A DNA stretch of 64,000 bases from Capsulimonas corticalis (lineage in GTDB: Bacteria > Armatimonadota > Armatimonadia > Armatimonadales > Capsulimonadaceae): positions 3,844,001 through 3,908,000 of the forward strand of contig NZ_AP025739.1 in assembly GCF_003574315.2 (NCBI RefSeq). The letters run 5' to 3'. The notes under the pieces are model-generated. The model had not been told where the DNA came from. It saw only the letters and a list, made by a program, of their open reading frames with translations, and made no database searches. This document shows, one piece after another, positions 1-10,868 of the stretch. Numbering within the stretch: the stretch's first letter is position 1; every line of letters begins with the position of its first letter. The translations under genes were made by a program, and so were the position numbers.

Positions 1-252
1 GTCAACACCAATTACCTCTCCCGTATTTACAAGCGCTCTTTCGGCAAAACCATGACTGAGGAGATCAACACCTGCCGCATGGCGCTGGCTCGGGTGAAGC
101 TCTTGGAAAACAAGGAAACCGTGGACTGTATTGCGCGTGAAGTTGGCTATCATGATGTCGTGTATTTTCGCCGCGTATTCCAACGCAGCCATGGAATGAC
201 GCCTCGCGCTTATCAACGCGCATTCTCACACGACAATGTTGTCAGCTATTGA
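1..252 (+). CDS. AraC-family transcriptional regulator, C-terminal fragment
   Basis: The gene is cut by the window edge; the visible 83 codons in frame 1 end at TGA. They form the second half of an AraC/XylS DNA-binding domain. NYLSRIYKRSFGKT is the recognition-helix region of the first helix-turn-helix, ARVKLLEN is the linker helix, and IAREVGYHDVVYFRRVFQR with GMTPRAYQR is the second helix-turn-helix with the family signature. Such proteins bind DNA and usually activate nearby carbohydrate or stress genes. The sensor or receiver domain lies outside the window, so the inducer is unknown. It sits 134 bp upstream of the secreted beta-helix gene in the same direction, so it could control that gene (inference). 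Confidence 0.9.
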   Translation, partial: VNTNYLSRIYKRSFGKTMTEEINTCRMALARVKLLENKETVDCIAREVGYHDVVYFRRVFQRSHGMTPRAYQRAFSHDNVVSY

Positions 253-386
253 AGAGAGGTGATATCCCTAGCGCTCCAAGCGCTTTGATCCCGCATCGTG
301 TGCGCCGCCTCTTTTGAATTAATAGTACTAAAGGTTGTTATTGCTGTCTTTGTTGCGATTTGTCACTTTGACATAGGAGTCATGAT

Positions 387-3203
387 ATGATGCCCTCTCT
401 TTTCTTGCGTCGCTGGCTGAAAACTCTCACGGTCAGCGCCTTTGCGGTGTTTGTCGTGTTGTTAAAGGCTGCGAACGCTTACACGACGGTAGGCGATACG
501 GCTCATCCGGATCAACTGTACTCCGCGATTATGAACGTCTATAACAGCGGGGGAACCGGGGTTACTATCAATGCCGGCGTATATAACATTCCCGTCAGCA
601 CGACGGGATATACATGGACTTTCAGCGCCATGTCGAACTTTACAATCAATGCTCCTAACGTCCGACTTGTCTTCAGCGACGCCGCCTATAACGAGATCAA
701 TTTCTATCACTGCGTCAACTTTACTTTCCAGGGAGCGATAATCTCGGCGGCGATCCCAAACTTTACTCAGGGAAGGATCTATAACGCCGGCAGCGATGCT
801 CAGGGGCCGTATATCGATGTGCAGATCGACGCCGGATATCCCATCGACTGGACGAACACAGTTCACTGGCCTTACGACGCCTCTCGGCAGAGCCAATTTA
901 CGAACTTTCAAGTCTTCGATTCCAAGACGCGCCGGTACAAGCCTGGAACCGGCGATTATGGCGCGACGCTGCCGCCCGCAACCTTGAACGCCGCAAACCG
1001 TCAGTATCGGTTCCATACCGATGGCAATAATGACTTTTTGCCCGCAAATCATTTAGTCGTGAATGGGGACATCGCCGGGTTTCGGGGAGGGGGCTCGCGC
1101 TTCTTTAACATTGATGGGTGCTCCAATCTGCTGCTCCAGGACCTGGTAGTCAATACTGGCGGTATTGGCTCCTGGCAGTGCGGCAACGGTCTTGTCACGA
1201 TCAATCGCTGCAACTTCGTCTATCAAACCCCGCCCGTCGTCGGCTCAGCGATCGGAGTGTTTGGGCCGACGGGAATGGCGTCGGGTAACAACAGCACTGG
1301 CCTGCATATGACGAATTCTCTCTGGCAAGGTTCGGACGATGACGTTATCAACGACGACGCTAATCCCGGATACACGGGGCAAGTCAATGGAGCGACTTTG
1401 ACGTTTGGGCAGGGCTATTGCCCATGGCGTGCGGGCGACACCGTCTATTTTTACGACCCGAGCGGAAATTTCCTGGGACAAAACACGATCGTCACCACTC
1501 CTATCCCCAATTCTGCTTACACGCCACCGGACAACACTTATGCGGGGTGGGGGCTCGCGTGGCGCAATGTCACGCTGGCGCGGCCCGTCTCGCTTGCTTA
1601 CAAAAGCCGTGTGATCGATCTCAATTGGAGCGGCGCCAACTTCACGCTGAAGAACGACGTCTTCCAAAATTACCGGGATATTGGCGTGATTGTCTGCTCG
1701 TCCAATGCCGACATCGAGAATTGCGTCTTTGACGGCGGCACGGTGAGCGCAATCGCCAGCGAGAACTTCTCCAACAACATGGTGATCAAGAATAACGTTC
1801 TCACCAACAACTGTCTGCGCTGGAACTATGGCAATACGGAGGGTGGGCGCAACGCTGGGGCAATCCAGATCGACGATGGATACGATACCTACGGCGGCGT
1901 TCAAGGCGCAGGGCTGACGCTGTTCAACACGCTCATTCAGAACAATGCATTCGTCGGAAACGGAACCATCAATATTGGACTGGAGAATGCGGCGAGCACC
2001 GGACTGCTGGGTAATGCTTTCTTCAACACGCATCCGGCAGGGCCAGGAGCAGTTGTCGCTCCCGTGGGCATTGTCAACGGTCAGGATTCGAACTGCGAAA
2101 TTTGGATGAAGAACGATTACGGAATTACGCTGGCAGGCAACGTCGTCGGAAATGTTGGACCTTACGGGACGCAGCTCGCCGAGATTTCTTCCGGATGCTC
2201 CAGTATCTTGGGCGCATCTTCGGGAGTGACACTGCAAAATCCGACTGCTTACTACGCGAAGAACGCCGTTGTCAACCATGGCGTTGTCTATCCCACCGGC
2301 GCTTCGGGCAGCGGATATGTTGGCGGGTTAGATTATTCGGACAGCTCCGTAACTTTCACGGTGAACGCGCCTGTCGCTGGAACATATCCCATCATCGTTT
2401 ACTACGACAACGCCAGTACGGACGTTACGGGACATTCCGTGACCGCCACCCACAGCATCGTGGTGAATGGAAACGCAGGCTCGCCCATTCCAATCAGTTA
2501 TCCCTTTACCGGGCCGTGGGGCGTCTTCGACACCACATATGTTACCGCCGCATTCGCGCCATTGAATGCGGGAAGCAATACGCTGCAATTCAAGCAGGCG
2601 ACAAACAAAGCGGAGTTGGACAACATCCAGATCCCGGGAGCAAGCGCATCGAGCAGTCTCGTTCAGGACGCAGATATCAATAGTCCCGCGATCGCAGGCG
2701 GCGCGACCTTCTCCAGCGGAGGAGGCGCCGTGAGTGGGGCGGGTTGGGATATTTGGGGATCGAGCGACCAATTCAACTTCGCCAGCCAGCCGTTCACCGG
2801 GAACGGAACGGCTATCGTCCACGTGGCGTCTTTCTCATCGGGAGATTATTGGGCTAAGGCGGGACTGATGCTGCGCGAGAATCTGACGCCAGGCTCGCGG
2901 ATGGTCATGGCGTTGGCCGCCAACCACGCCGAAAGCCAGGTGAACGCCCGTGTCAGCGCCGGGCAGAATGCGCAAACGACCGGCGATATCGGGACGGGTG
3001 TGGGCCTCTGGTACAAGCTTGTGCGCAGCGGCGACCAGATCACCGCCTACTCCTCGGCGGATGGAGCGAGCTGGACCTCATTCGGCTCTCCGGTAACACT
3101 CGCGGGGCTGTCACAGGAGGTATTTGTCGGGATGGCGGTGACATCCACCAACCAATCCGCGCTGGCGACGGCGGTGTTCGATCACTTCAGCATCGCCCCT
3201 TAA
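387..3203 (+). CDS. Secreted right-handed beta-helix protein with C-terminal carbohydrate-binding and lectin-like domains
   Basis: 938 residues starting after TAGGAGT-ATGAT. An N-terminal signal peptide (residues 1-31, hydrophobic core then ANA) indicates export. Residues about 40-620 show the short repeated Asn/Asp/Gly-rich strands of a parallel beta-helix (for example SNADIENCVFDGG and NMVIKNNVLTNN). The DDDVINDD stretch and general layout recall polysaccharide lyases and GH110-like alpha-galactosidases, but I cannot assign a catalytic family. Residues about 640-755 look like a CBM6/35-type beta-sandwich (APVAGTYPIIVYYDNAS, LDNIQI). Residues 760-938 resemble a concanavalin-like DUF1349 domain (YWAKAGLMLRENL, WYKLVRSGDQITAYSSADG). 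Likely role: extracellular attack on or binding to a plant polysaccharide (inference). Confidence 0.8.
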   Translation: MMPSLFLRRWLKTLTVSAFAVFVVLLKAANAYTTVGDTAHPDQLYSAIMNVYNSGGTGVTINAGVYNIPVSTTGYTWTFSAMSNFTINAPNVRLVFSDAAYNEINFYHCVNFTFQGAIISAAIPNFTQGRIYNAGSDAQGPYIDVQIDAGYPIDWTNTVHWPYDASRQSQFTNFQVFDSKTRRYKPGTGDYGATLPPATLNAANRQYRFHTDGNNDFLPANHLVVNGDIAGFRGGGSRFFNIDGCSNLLLQDLVVNTGGIGSWQCGNGLVTINRCNFVYQTPPVVGSAIGVFGPTGMASGNNSTGLHMTNSLWQGSDDDVINDDANPGYTGQVNGATLTFGQGYCPWRAGDTVYFYDPSGNFLGQNTIVTTPIPNSAYTPPDNTYAGWGLAWRNVTLARPVSLAYKSRVIDLNWSGANFTLKNDVFQNYRDIGVIVCSSNADIENCVFDGGTVSAIASENFSNNMVIKNNVLTNNCLRWNYGNTEGGRNAGAIQIDDGYDTYGGVQGAGLTLFNTLIQNNAFVGNGTINIGLENAASTGLLGNAFFNTHPAGPGAVVAPVGIVNGQDSNCEIWMKNDYGITLAGNVVGNVGPYGTQLAEISSGCSSILGASSGVTLQNPTAYYAKNAVVNHGVVYPTGASGSGYVGGLDYSDSSVTFTVNAPVAGTYPIIVYYDNASTDVTGHSVTATHSIVVNGNAGSPIPISYPFTGPWGVFDTTYVTAAFAPLNAGSNTLQFKQATNKAELDNIQIPGASASSSLVQDADINSPAIAGGATFSSGGGAVSGAGWDIWGSSDQFNFASQPFTGNGTAIVHVASFSSGDYWAKAGLMLRENLTPGSRMVMALAANHAESQVNARVSAGQNAQTTGDIGTGVGLWYKLVRSGDQITAYSSADGASWTSFGSPVTLAGLSQEVFVGMAVTSTNQSALATAVFDHFSIAP

Positions 3204-3210
3204 TAAATAT

Positions 3211-3250
3211 GGCTGGACCATTGAGGAGTTTCGTCCTCAATGGTCCAGCC
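3211..3250. terminator. Bidirectional terminator between the beta-helix gene and argG
   Basis: A perfect 17-bp stem (3211-3227 pairs with 3234-3250) with a 6-nt loop lies between two convergent genes, 8 bp after the beta-helix stop. AT-rich sequence flanks it on the left side, which suits termination of minus-strand argG transcripts. Confidence 0.85.
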
Positions 3251-3283
3251 GTGTCAATTCGTTGTCTTAAATTTGGATGGACT

Positions 3284-4654
<1,371 letters not shown>

Positions 4655-4794
4655 TCAAACACCTTATGATACCCCAAGAGACCGGCGGAGATCGCCGCCA
4701 AAAGATTCGAGGGTGAGAAAGAGTGACTTGCGGGTAAAAGGTCTCAAATCGTCGCCGACGGATAGGATGTTGATGACGTCAAAGGAAAAAAGCC

Positions 4795-5790
4795 ATGACT
4801 GCATTCTCCGTAAAAAAGGCAATACCCGTCATATCCACTCTTTTTGCGCTCAGCGCTTGTCTTCTCGGCGCGCCGGACACTCGGGCCGCGCCGCCGAGCG
4901 ATCCTGACTGGCCCTTCAACGCGAAGACCTTTGGTCGAACGTTTACCCATCGATTCACCACGGTGAACGGCGTGCGTCTACATTATGTCATCGGAGGCAA
5001 GGGGGATCTCGTCGTGCTGCTGCACGGCTACCCGGAGACCTGGTATGACTGGCGAAAAGTGATGCCGGGCCTGGCGGCGCATTACACCGTCGTGGCGCCG
5101 GATATGCGCGGTTTAGGCGAAAGCTCGATTCCCGCTGATGGCGATTATACCAAGAAAACCGTTGCGGACGATATTTACAAACTCGTGCGAAGTTTGGGAC
5201 GCAAGCGAGTCTTTCTCGTCGCGCAGGATATGGGGGGACCAGTTGCGATTAGCTATGCGGGAGCGCATCCCGGCGACGTCCCCGCTCTTGTCTTTATCGA
5301 GAGTGGGATACCGGGCTACGGCCTGGAAAAAGCCATGGATCCGTCCCAGGGCGGTATGTGGCACTTTGGCTTCTTCGCCGCTCCGAAATTTCCCGAGATG
5401 CTGACGCGCGGCCGTGAAAGAGAATTTTTGACGGCTTTTGCCTTCCGAAGCCATTTCGTCTATCAGAAAACCGCTTTTACCGACGCCGATATCTCCGAAT
5501 ACGTCCGTCGCTACACAAAACCAGGCGGCATGACGGCCGGCTTCGGCTATTACCGCGCATTCGCCCAGGACGCCAAGGACAGTCAGAAAATGTTCGCCAA
5601 AACCAAACTCACGCTGCCGATCCTGGCAATTGGCGGAGCGCATGGCCTGAAAGCTACCAGTAAAGAAAATGTCGAGCGTTTAGACGCCAATGTTACCGGA
5701 TTAATCTTCTCCGATGCCGGCCACTTTGTGAACGAGGAGCGGCCGGGCGAGCTCAATAAAGCCGTGCTGGCTTTCTTCGCCGGAAAGTAA
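4795..5790 (+). CDS. Secreted alpha/beta hydrolase, epoxide-hydrolase/haloalkane-dehalogenase type
   Basis: 331 residues with a signal peptide (about residues 1-31, ending DTRAAP). The fold signature is clear: HGYPETWYDW is the oxyanion-hole HGxP motif, DMRGLGES follows, and LVAQDMGGPVA is the nucleophile elbow with Asp in place of Ser, as in epoxide hydrolases and dehalogenases. The catalytic His is in DAGHFVNEERP near the C-terminus. An Asp nucleophile argues against an esterase. The substrate is not readable from sequence; export suggests action on an exogenous compound. It is a monocistronic gene facing the minus-strand rhaM gene. Confidence 0.85.
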   Translation: MTAFSVKKAIPVISTLFALSACLLGAPDTRAAPPSDPDWPFNAKTFGRTFTHRFTTVNGVRLHYVIGGKGDLVVLLHGYPETWYDWRKVMPGLAAHYTVVAPDMRGLGESSIPADGDYTKKTVADDIYKLVRSLGRKRVFLVAQDMGGPVAISYAGAHPGDVPALVFIESGIPGYGLEKAMDPSQGGMWHFGFFAAPKFPEMLTRGREREFLTAFAFRSHFVYQKTAFTDADISEYVRRYTKPGGMTAGFGYYRAFAQDAKDSQKMFAKTKLTLPILAIGGAHGLKATSKENVERLDANVTGLIFSDAGHFVNEERPGELNKAVLAFFAGK

Positions 5791-5818
5791 ATACACAGGC
5801 GCCCCGCGCATGCTCCCG

Positions 5819-6139
5819 CTACGCCAGATGAAAGACTTCCGGCAGCGGAACCATCGCCGCGTCGGGCGCCTGGCCTTCGAGGCTCTCGAAGTAGGGCGCC
5901 ATCTCGCGCTGCCAGCGCGCATTCACCTCCGTCCGGGCCATTGCGGCCGTGGATTCGGCGAAGTTCTCGACCTCCACATAGCCAAACAGCAGGCCATCGT
6001 CACGCAGGAAGAGGGAGTAGTTGCGCCACCCCGTTTCCCGCAGGGCGTCCTGCATCTCCGGCCAGACGTGGCGGTGGCGCTCCTTGTATTCCTCCAGAAG
6101 CTCACGCTTGATTTGTAGACAGAAAGCGACTCGCGGCAA
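5819..6139 (-). CDS. rhaM: L-rhamnose mutarotase
   Basis: 106 residues, the exact family size. It interconverts alpha and beta anomers of L-rhamnose in the cytoplasm, feeding catabolism of rhamnose released from polysaccharides. The family block EEYKERHRHVWPEM (His and Tyr of the active site), NYSLFLRDDGLLFGYVE, and the C-terminal MAPYFES are all present. It lies a few kilobases from the rhamnosidase and ABC transporter but on the opposite strand, so it is probably co-regulated rather than co-transcribed. No rhamnose isomerase, kinase or aldolase is in the window. Confidence 0.95.
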   Translation of the reverse strand: MPRVAFCLQIKRELLEEYKERHRHVWPEMQDALRETGWRNYSLFLRDDGLLFGYVEVENFAESTAAMARTEVNARWQREMAPYFESLEGQAPDAAMVPLPEVFHLA

Positions 6140-6189
6140 TTTTGGGCTCCTTTGTTATGAGGATCGCAGGAAATGTCGGCGTTTCACGG

Positions 6190-6825
6190 TTAACCGTAAG
6201 GGTATTGTACTTCCGCGGACATTTCCCCGGTCGATGGACGGTAAAATATGTAGAGAGAATGAAAATGCGGCGAGTTGGCGCTGGGGACAAGCGCCGCCAT
6301 GTTGGACGATGTAGACGTAACAAAACACTGCACGTCCGCGCCGGCGACATAATCCTGTTCGATTTGTGGATAATCGTCATGAAACACTTTGGCGAAATGC
6401 TCGTCCAATTTTGGCAGCGCAAGTTCTCTGGGAACGAAAACACCGGGAATATGCAGCTCGTACTCGGTGAAGATTCCCAGCTTCTGGTAACTTGGAAGGC
6501 GGGTCAAGTTGAACTTGCGGACGGCCTTGTCCGCGTCCTTTGGTGAAACATGGAATGTGCAGTATCCGGAGCGTGTCGTTCCGACCATGTGACAATCGAG
6601 GTCCTGTGGAATAACGCCTTGCCCTCGAAACAGAGTGGATACGTCAGAACGCAAAAATGGCTGATTGCTGATATCCCAAAGAAGTCTGCCGCCATATGGA
6701 GTGAGCCAAAGCGCGAACACCGCCAGCAGCACCAGTGGGATGGTTATCACAACAATTTTGAACGCGCGTCCCGCGATGAGCAGCAAGACGATCCATTGGC
6801 GTTTTCGCGCAAGATTTACTTTCAT
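6190..6825 (-). CDS. Unknown membrane-anchored protein
   Basis: 211 residues beginning after an AGGA-N5-ATG signal. The N-terminus is basic and followed by one strong transmembrane helix (about residues 20-43, VVITIPLVLLAVFALWL), so it is probably a type II membrane protein with a 165-residue outer domain. That domain has three cysteines and many aromatic residues, but no motif I recognise. It precedes rhaM in the same direction with a 50-bp gap, so co-transcription is possible. Function unknown. Confidence 0.6.
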   Translation of the reverse strand: MKVNLARKRQWIVLLLIAGRAFKIVVITIPLVLLAVFALWLTPYGGRLLWDISNQPFLRSDVSTLFRGQGVIPQDLDCHMVGTTRSGYCTFHVSPKDADKAVRKFNLTRLPSYQKLGIFTEYELHIPGVFVPRELALPKLDEHFAKVFHDDYPQIEQDYVAGADVQCFVTSTSSNMAALVPSANSPHFHSLYIFYRPSTGEMSAEVQYPYG

Positions 6826-6922
6826 GGTTTGTCCTATCGATTTTCCAGTTTACCACGCAGTGTACGCCTGCTGGAAATATCGGCCGAATATTCGGATATT
6901 TCGCAAAGATTTCACAATTTCC

Positions 6923-6952
6923 TTGACAGAAGAAAATATGTTGTGCTATGGT
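6923..6952 (+). promoter_or_regulatory. Sigma-70-type promoter for the GntR/LacI hybrid regulator
   Basis: TTGACA (6923-6928), an 18-bp spacer and TATGGT (6947-6952) lie about 60 bp before the regulator start. The -35 is perfect and the -10 fair. Confidence 0.6.
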
Positions 6953-7011
6953 GAATGTATCGTTGGATTTCTTATGGTAGGGTGTGAAAGCGTCGTGGGA
7001 AAGAGTGATCA

Positions 7012-8172
7012 ATGCCTGATATGAGCAATGGTGTGAGGCTTCCGGCTGCCGAGCGGCTTGCCGCGGCGCTTTTGGGCCGGATTGAGCGGGGGGAGTATGC
7101 GCCGGGCGAGTGGCTGCCGACGGAGCGGGAGCTGGCGGCGGAGTTCCGCGCGGACCGGTCGACGATCCGTTCCGCGCTTTCGTCGCTGGCGGCGAAGGAT
7201 TTGATCGTGCGCGAGACCGGGCGTCGGCCGCGTGTCAGCCTGCGCCCGGCCGATGAAGCGGGCGACCAAAACTCGCGTGAGGCGAAGGTCGCGCTGCAAA
7301 CGCTGGCGGTGCTCTCGCCGCAGACCCCGCATTACCCGGCGTCGCCCTCCATTCAGCGCGGCGTGCTGCAAGTGCTGATCAACAAGGAAGCCCCGTACCG
7401 ATTGATCGTCTTCGATAACAACGCGGAGACGCGCGCCGAGACGATCCGTCGCGAGCGGCGCGCGCTGGAATCGATCCGGAACGAAGGCATCAGCGGCGTC
7501 ATCGTCTGGCACCAGGGCAACCTGCACACGCTTCCCGATTTGCGGCTTCTTCAGGAAGCGGGGATCCCGATGGTGCTGGTGGACCGGTGCGATCCGTCGT
7601 TCGCCTGCGACTTTGTCGGGATCGATAACTCGGCGGCGGCGCGCGAGGCGGTCACGCATCTGCTCGATCTGGGGCACCAGCGCGTCATGCATTTGACCAT
7701 GGACGATCCCACCATCACGGTTCGGGACCGCGAGCAGGGGTATCGTGACGCGATGATGTCGCACGGCATTCGCCCGGAGCCGGATTGGACCTACCGGATG
7801 TCGAACGCCGTGCATTTGCAGCCGCCCGTGACGAGCGCGGCCGATCACTTCCTGGGACTGGCGGAGCGGCCGACCGCCGTATTTGTCTTGAACGACCTGA
7901 TCGCGCATGAGTTCATGACGGAGCTTCAGGCGCGCGGCGTCCGCGTGCCCGAGGACATCAGCATCATGGGCTTCGACGATATGGATCGCCATTCGCTGCG
8001 CCCATCTCCATTGACCACCGTGCATCAGCCGTTTGAGCAGATGGGGGAGAAGGCCGTCGACCTGCTGCTCACCCGCCTCGCCCAGCCGGCGGGCGCTCCC
8101 GTCGCCCATCGTCACATTTTGCTGCCCACGCGATTGGTCATCCGCACGTCCTGCATCCCGCTTCTTCCATAG
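7012..8172 (+). CDS. GntR-type DNA-binding domain fused to LacI-type sugar-sensing domain
   Basis: 386 residues. Residues about 8-78 are a GntR winged helix (RLAAALLGRIERGEYAPGEWLPTERELAAEF, then STIRSALSSLAAKDLIVRETG). Residues about 95-386 are a periplasmic-binding-protein-like LacI sensor: VLVDR, DFVGIDNSAAAREAVTHLLDLGH, AVFVLNDLIAHEFM, and ISIMGFDDMDRHSLRPSPLTTVHQP. This AraR-like architecture typically represses sugar genes until a mono- or oligosaccharide binds. It lies directly upstream of the prepilin pair, rhamnosidase and ABC transporter on the same strand, so L-rhamnose or a rhamnoside is the likely effector (inference). Confidence 0.9.
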   Translation: MPDMSNGVRLPAAERLAAALLGRIERGEYAPGEWLPTERELAAEFRADRSTIRSALSSLAAKDLIVRETGRRPRVSLRPADEAGDQNSREAKVALQTLAVLSPQTPHYPASPSIQRGVLQVLINKEAPYRLIVFDNNAETRAETIRRERRALESIRNEGISGVIVWHQGNLHTLPDLRLLQEAGIPMVLVDRCDPSFACDFVGIDNSAAAREAVTHLLDLGHQRVMHLTMDDPTITVRDREQGYRDAMMSHGIRPEPDWTYRMSNAVHLQPPVTSAADHFLGLAERPTAVFVLNDLIAHEFMTELQARGVRVPEDISIMGFDDMDRHSLRPSPLTTVHQPFEQMGEKAVDLLLTRLAQPAGAPVAHRHILLPTRLVIRTSCIPLLP

Positions 8173-8618
8173 AAGCGGGATGGATCGTCCCCTTCCTCCG
8201 CCTTCGCATCTCGCCCCAGCGCCGCCTTTGCCCGCTACAGAAACGTCATTAATTGTTTGGACGAACTCTGGTAGGGTCAATCGAGCCGCGCAGAGCGGCC
8301 TCCTTGCGGACAAACACCGTAACCATCATCAATCCAAATAATTTTTGTACATATTTTATGCCGAACAAAATCTGAAAATATCTTGGTTTTGTGCGAAGAT
8401 TCAATTGACATCACGTGGAAATCCACCTATAATATGCATCTAGAGCAATCGGAAAGCGCCTTTTCGGATGATCTTTGGATGCGAAAACGGGGATCATGCA
8501 GGCGCCAAAGATGAGAGCAGCCGGCCTTAATATGGGTTTATTATGGATTTTGTGTGGTTTCCGCGAACTCAGCGCGGCAGTCGAAATGTTCATTGATCAG
8601 TAAAAGAAGGAGAAACGC
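8173..8618. other. Intergenic regulatory region upstream of the first prepilin
   Basis: 446 bp with no supportable gene. It holds the strong promoter at 8405-8433 with a palindromic spacer, and then a leader of roughly 180 nt whose function is not apparent. Confidence 0.6.
8405..8433 (+). promoter_or_regulatory. Perfect consensus sigma-70 promoter with palindromic spacer
   Basis: TTGACA (8405-8410), exactly 17 bp, then TATAAT (8428-8433). The spacer contains GTGGA-AA-TCCAC (8415-8426), a 12-bp palindrome placed where a repressor would block polymerase. It lies 186 bp before the prepilin at 8619. The hybrid regulator encoded just upstream is a natural candidate to bind it (inference). Confidence 0.75.
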
Positions 8619-9497
8619 ATGTCTGTTGCCATTAACCCGCTCCGTCGTGGTTTCACACTCATCGAACTACTCGTTGTGATCGCTATTATTGCCATTCTAG
8701 CAGCCATTCTCTTCCCAGTCTTCGCCAAGGCGCGGGAGAAGGCGCGCCAGATCAGCTGCGCCTCGAACTTGCGGCAGATCGGCATTGGCATACTTCAGTA
8801 TGTTCAGGATAACGACGAGAACTATCCCACAGGCGCCCAAAACTGCCCGCTTGGCCAGGGTTGGGCCGGCCGTGTCTATCCTTACATCAAAAGCACAGCC
8901 GTTTTCAAGTGTCCCGACGATCCCAGCCCGGCGCCGCCGACGGGCTCGTATACCCTTTCGTATTCCGCCAATTTCAATTTCCTGCGCACCGATGGCGGTT
9001 CAGCCAATGATCCTCATTCGGGTCAGAATTTAGCGTCGCTCAGATCGCCCGCCAAAACCGTATTCCTCTGTGAGACGGAAGGCGACTATGCGCCCTTGCT
9101 GGATCCGGCGGAAAACAATGGGAATGGGGTCATTTCAGCAACCACAAACGGCAATTACAATGGCACCGTCTACGCTTTCAATGGATACAATACCGGCGGA
9201 CGAATGGCGACCGGCTGTTTAGGCGGCTCCAACTGCTCCGCCTATCTTGCGGCGCCGGCAAATTTTTATGAGGGCTTCACGGCGCTGACCGGACTTCACA
9301 CCGATGGCTCCAACTACATGATGTGCGACGGCCATATCAAGTGGTATCGCGGCTCGCAGGTCTCCGGCGGATCGAATGCGATCGCGGCGGACTGCCAGCA
9401 GGGCGGCGGCGCTCCGTCGGACTGCACGACGACCGTCCAGACAATGGCGGAAGGCACGGAGGGCAGCCGTTTCGCGGTAACCTTCAGCACGCAGTAA
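8619..9497 (+). CDS. DUF1559 prepilin-like protein
   Basis: 292 residues after AAGGAG-N6-ATG. It begins with a type IV prepilin/pseudopilin leader: a short basic segment, the cleavage site [10 protein letters not shown] with Glu at mature position 5, and a hydrophobic helix that serves as membrane anchor and assembly helix. The globular part carries the DUF1559 signatures [18 protein letters not shown] near the N-terminus and [18 protein letters not shown] near the C-terminus. Such proteins are expanded in Armatimonadota and Planctomycetota; their exact role is not established. A close paralogue follows at 9787, and the rhamnosidase lies downstream. Confidence 0.92.
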   Translation: MSVAINPLRRGFTLIELLVVIAIIAILAAILFPVFAKAREKARQISCASNLRQIGIGILQYVQDNDENYPTGAQNCPLGQGWAGRVYPYIKSTAVFKCPDDPSPAPPTGSYTLSYSANFNFLRTDGGSANDPHSGQNLASLRSPAKTVFLCETEGDYAPLLDPAENNGNGVISATTNGNYNGTVYAFNGYNTGGRMATGCLGGSNCSAYLAAPANFYEGFTALTGLHTDGSNYMMCDGHIKWYRGSQVSGGSNAIAADCQQGGGAPSDCTTTVQTMAEGTEGSRFAVTFSTQ

Positions 9498-9530
9498 AAT
9501 CGCCGCTGCACCGACCAGATTTCGCTAGGC

Positions 9531-9568
9531 ATAGCCCTCCGCGCCTTCGGACGTGGAGGGCTATTTTG
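9531..9568 (+). terminator. Terminator after the first prepilin
   Basis: ATAGCCCTCC (9531-9540) pairs with GGAGGGCTAT (9555-9564), followed by TTTT. It lies 34 bp after the stop codon and separates the two prepilin transcripts. Confidence 0.8.
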
Positions 9569-9651
9569 CGCAAGGATCTCCCTTTTTGGCTCCAAAATCC
9601 CACTTTGGATTATTCTTGGATTTATTATTTTGAGTTTTGTCCCAATTGCAC

Positions 9652-9680
9652 TTGACAGAATACTCACGATCTGTTATATT
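9652..9680 (+). promoter_or_regulatory. Promoter of the second prepilin
   Basis: TTGACA (9652-9657), 17 bp, TATATT (9675-9680). It lies about 107 bp before the TTG start at 9787. Because transcription would begin near 9687, the longer open frame running from 9637 cannot be the real gene start. Confidence 0.7.
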
Positions 9681-9786
9681 TGTGCATCAGTGGATTTCTA
9701 TTGGATTTCATTGGTGTGGATGTTCATTGTACTTCGTTATCCAAAGCAGGATCTACCCTGCTTTTTCGGGGCAAAAGGAGAATTAT

Positions 9787-10668
9787 TTGCATACTGTTGG
9801 AAATCGAAGCCGTTCTGGTTTCACTCTGATCGAACTTCTCGTTGTTATCGCTATCATTGCGATTCTCGCCGCTATTCTTTTCCCCGTTTTTGCGAAGGCC
9901 CGTGAGAAGGCGCGCCAGATCTCCTGCGCGTCCAACGAACGGCAGATCGGTATCGGAATCCTTCAGTACGTGCAGGATAACGATGAAAATTTTCCGGCCG
10001 GCCGGAACGACCAGGGTCTTCAGCTTGGACAGGGATGGGCCGGGAAAGTATATCCCTACGTCAAGAGCACGCTGGTGTTCCACTGCCCGGATGATCCCAA
10101 TCCTCCCCAGAGAGACGCCGTCAACTATCAAATTTCCTATACCGCCAACTTCAACTTCCTGCGAACGGATGGCGGATCCACGGGCGATCCCCACTTTGGA
10201 CAAGCGCTGGCGGTGTTGAGTTCGCCCGCGAAGACCGTCTTCTTGTGTGAATCGAATGGCGATTTCGCGAAATTGCTGGACATCAATGAAGGCAACGGTA
10301 ATGGGATTCAGTCGGCGACGACGAACGGCAGCCTCGACGGCAGCATTTATGCAGCCGCGAATTATGGGAAAGGCGGCTCGATGGCGACCGGTTGCTTGGG
10401 CGGCGTCGACTGCTCGGCGAATGTTGGTGGCCCTGGGGGGAATGGCTTCCTTGCCAAGACCGGGCTTCACACCGATGGCTCCAACTACATGATGTGCGAC
10501 GGCCACATCAAGTGGTATCGCGGCTCGCAGGTTTCCGGCGGATCCAACGCTCTTGCCGCGGACTGCCAGCAAGGCGGCGGCGGCGGGGCGGAATGCGCGG
10601 GATCCGATAACACTGCCGCCGAAGGTACGGAAGGCACACGTTTCGCCATCACATTCAGCGTCAAATAA
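9787..10668 (+). CDS. DUF1559 prepilin-like protein (TTG start)
   Basis: 293 residues from TTG at 9787, chosen because AAAGGAG lies 5 bp upstream and the promoter at 9652-9680 excludes an earlier start. The leader is short ([10 protein letters not shown]) before [16 protein letters not shown], giving a normal prepilin cleavage site. The rest closely matches the 8619 protein, including [25 protein letters not shown] and [18 protein letters not shown], which indicates a tandem duplication. It is followed by a hairpin at 10709-10752 and then the rhamnosidase. Confidence 0.92.
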   Translation: MHTVGNRSRSGFTLIELLVVIAIIAILAAILFPVFAKAREKARQISCASNERQIGIGILQYVQDNDENFPAGRNDQGLQLGQGWAGKVYPYVKSTLVFHCPDDPNPPQRDAVNYQISYTANFNFLRTDGGSTGDPHFGQALAVLSSPAKTVFLCESNGDFAKLLDINEGNGNGIQSATTNGSLDGSIYAAANYGKGGSMATGCLGGVDCSANVGGPGGNGFLAKTGLHTDGSNYMMCDGHIKWYRGSQVSGGSNALAADCQQGGGGGAECAGSDNTAAEGTEGTRFAITFSVK

Positions 10669-10708
10669 CTTTGACTGAGTCGCGCGATCTAAAATCGTGA
10701 TTTGGTAT

Positions 10709-10752
10709 CGCCAGTTCGCCCTTCGTATTTCGATACGAAGGGCGAACTGGCG
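10709..10752 (+). terminator. Long perfect hairpin after the second prepilin
   Basis: A 20-bp perfect stem (10709-10728 with 10733-10752) and a TTCG loop lie 41 bp after the stop. No T-run follows, so it may stabilise the 3' end of the prepilin mRNA as well as, or instead of, terminating. Confidence 0.6.
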
Positions 10753-10868
10753 GTAAGCTTCCGCCGAAAACCTGGATAAACAGTCTCTACAGTTTTGGAT
10801 GTTGTATGGATTTGCCTCTTTGCTTTGGAAATTTGGAAAATTTCTGGCGCGAAGGGGTGATTTTATCT

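Noticed and set aside
268-288. AGCGCT-CCA-AGCGCT as terminator of the AraC-type gene
   Set aside because: The stem is only six base pairs with no proper T-run, too weak to call.
1245-2279. 344-codon minus-strand frame in the beta-helix gene
   Set aside because: The plus strand has a signal peptide and domain structure; this frame has none.
9637-9786. 50-residue N-terminal extension of the second prepilin
   Set aside because: The promoter at 9652-9680 would lie inside it, and a prepilin leader must be short; TTG 9787 has a good ribosome-binding site.
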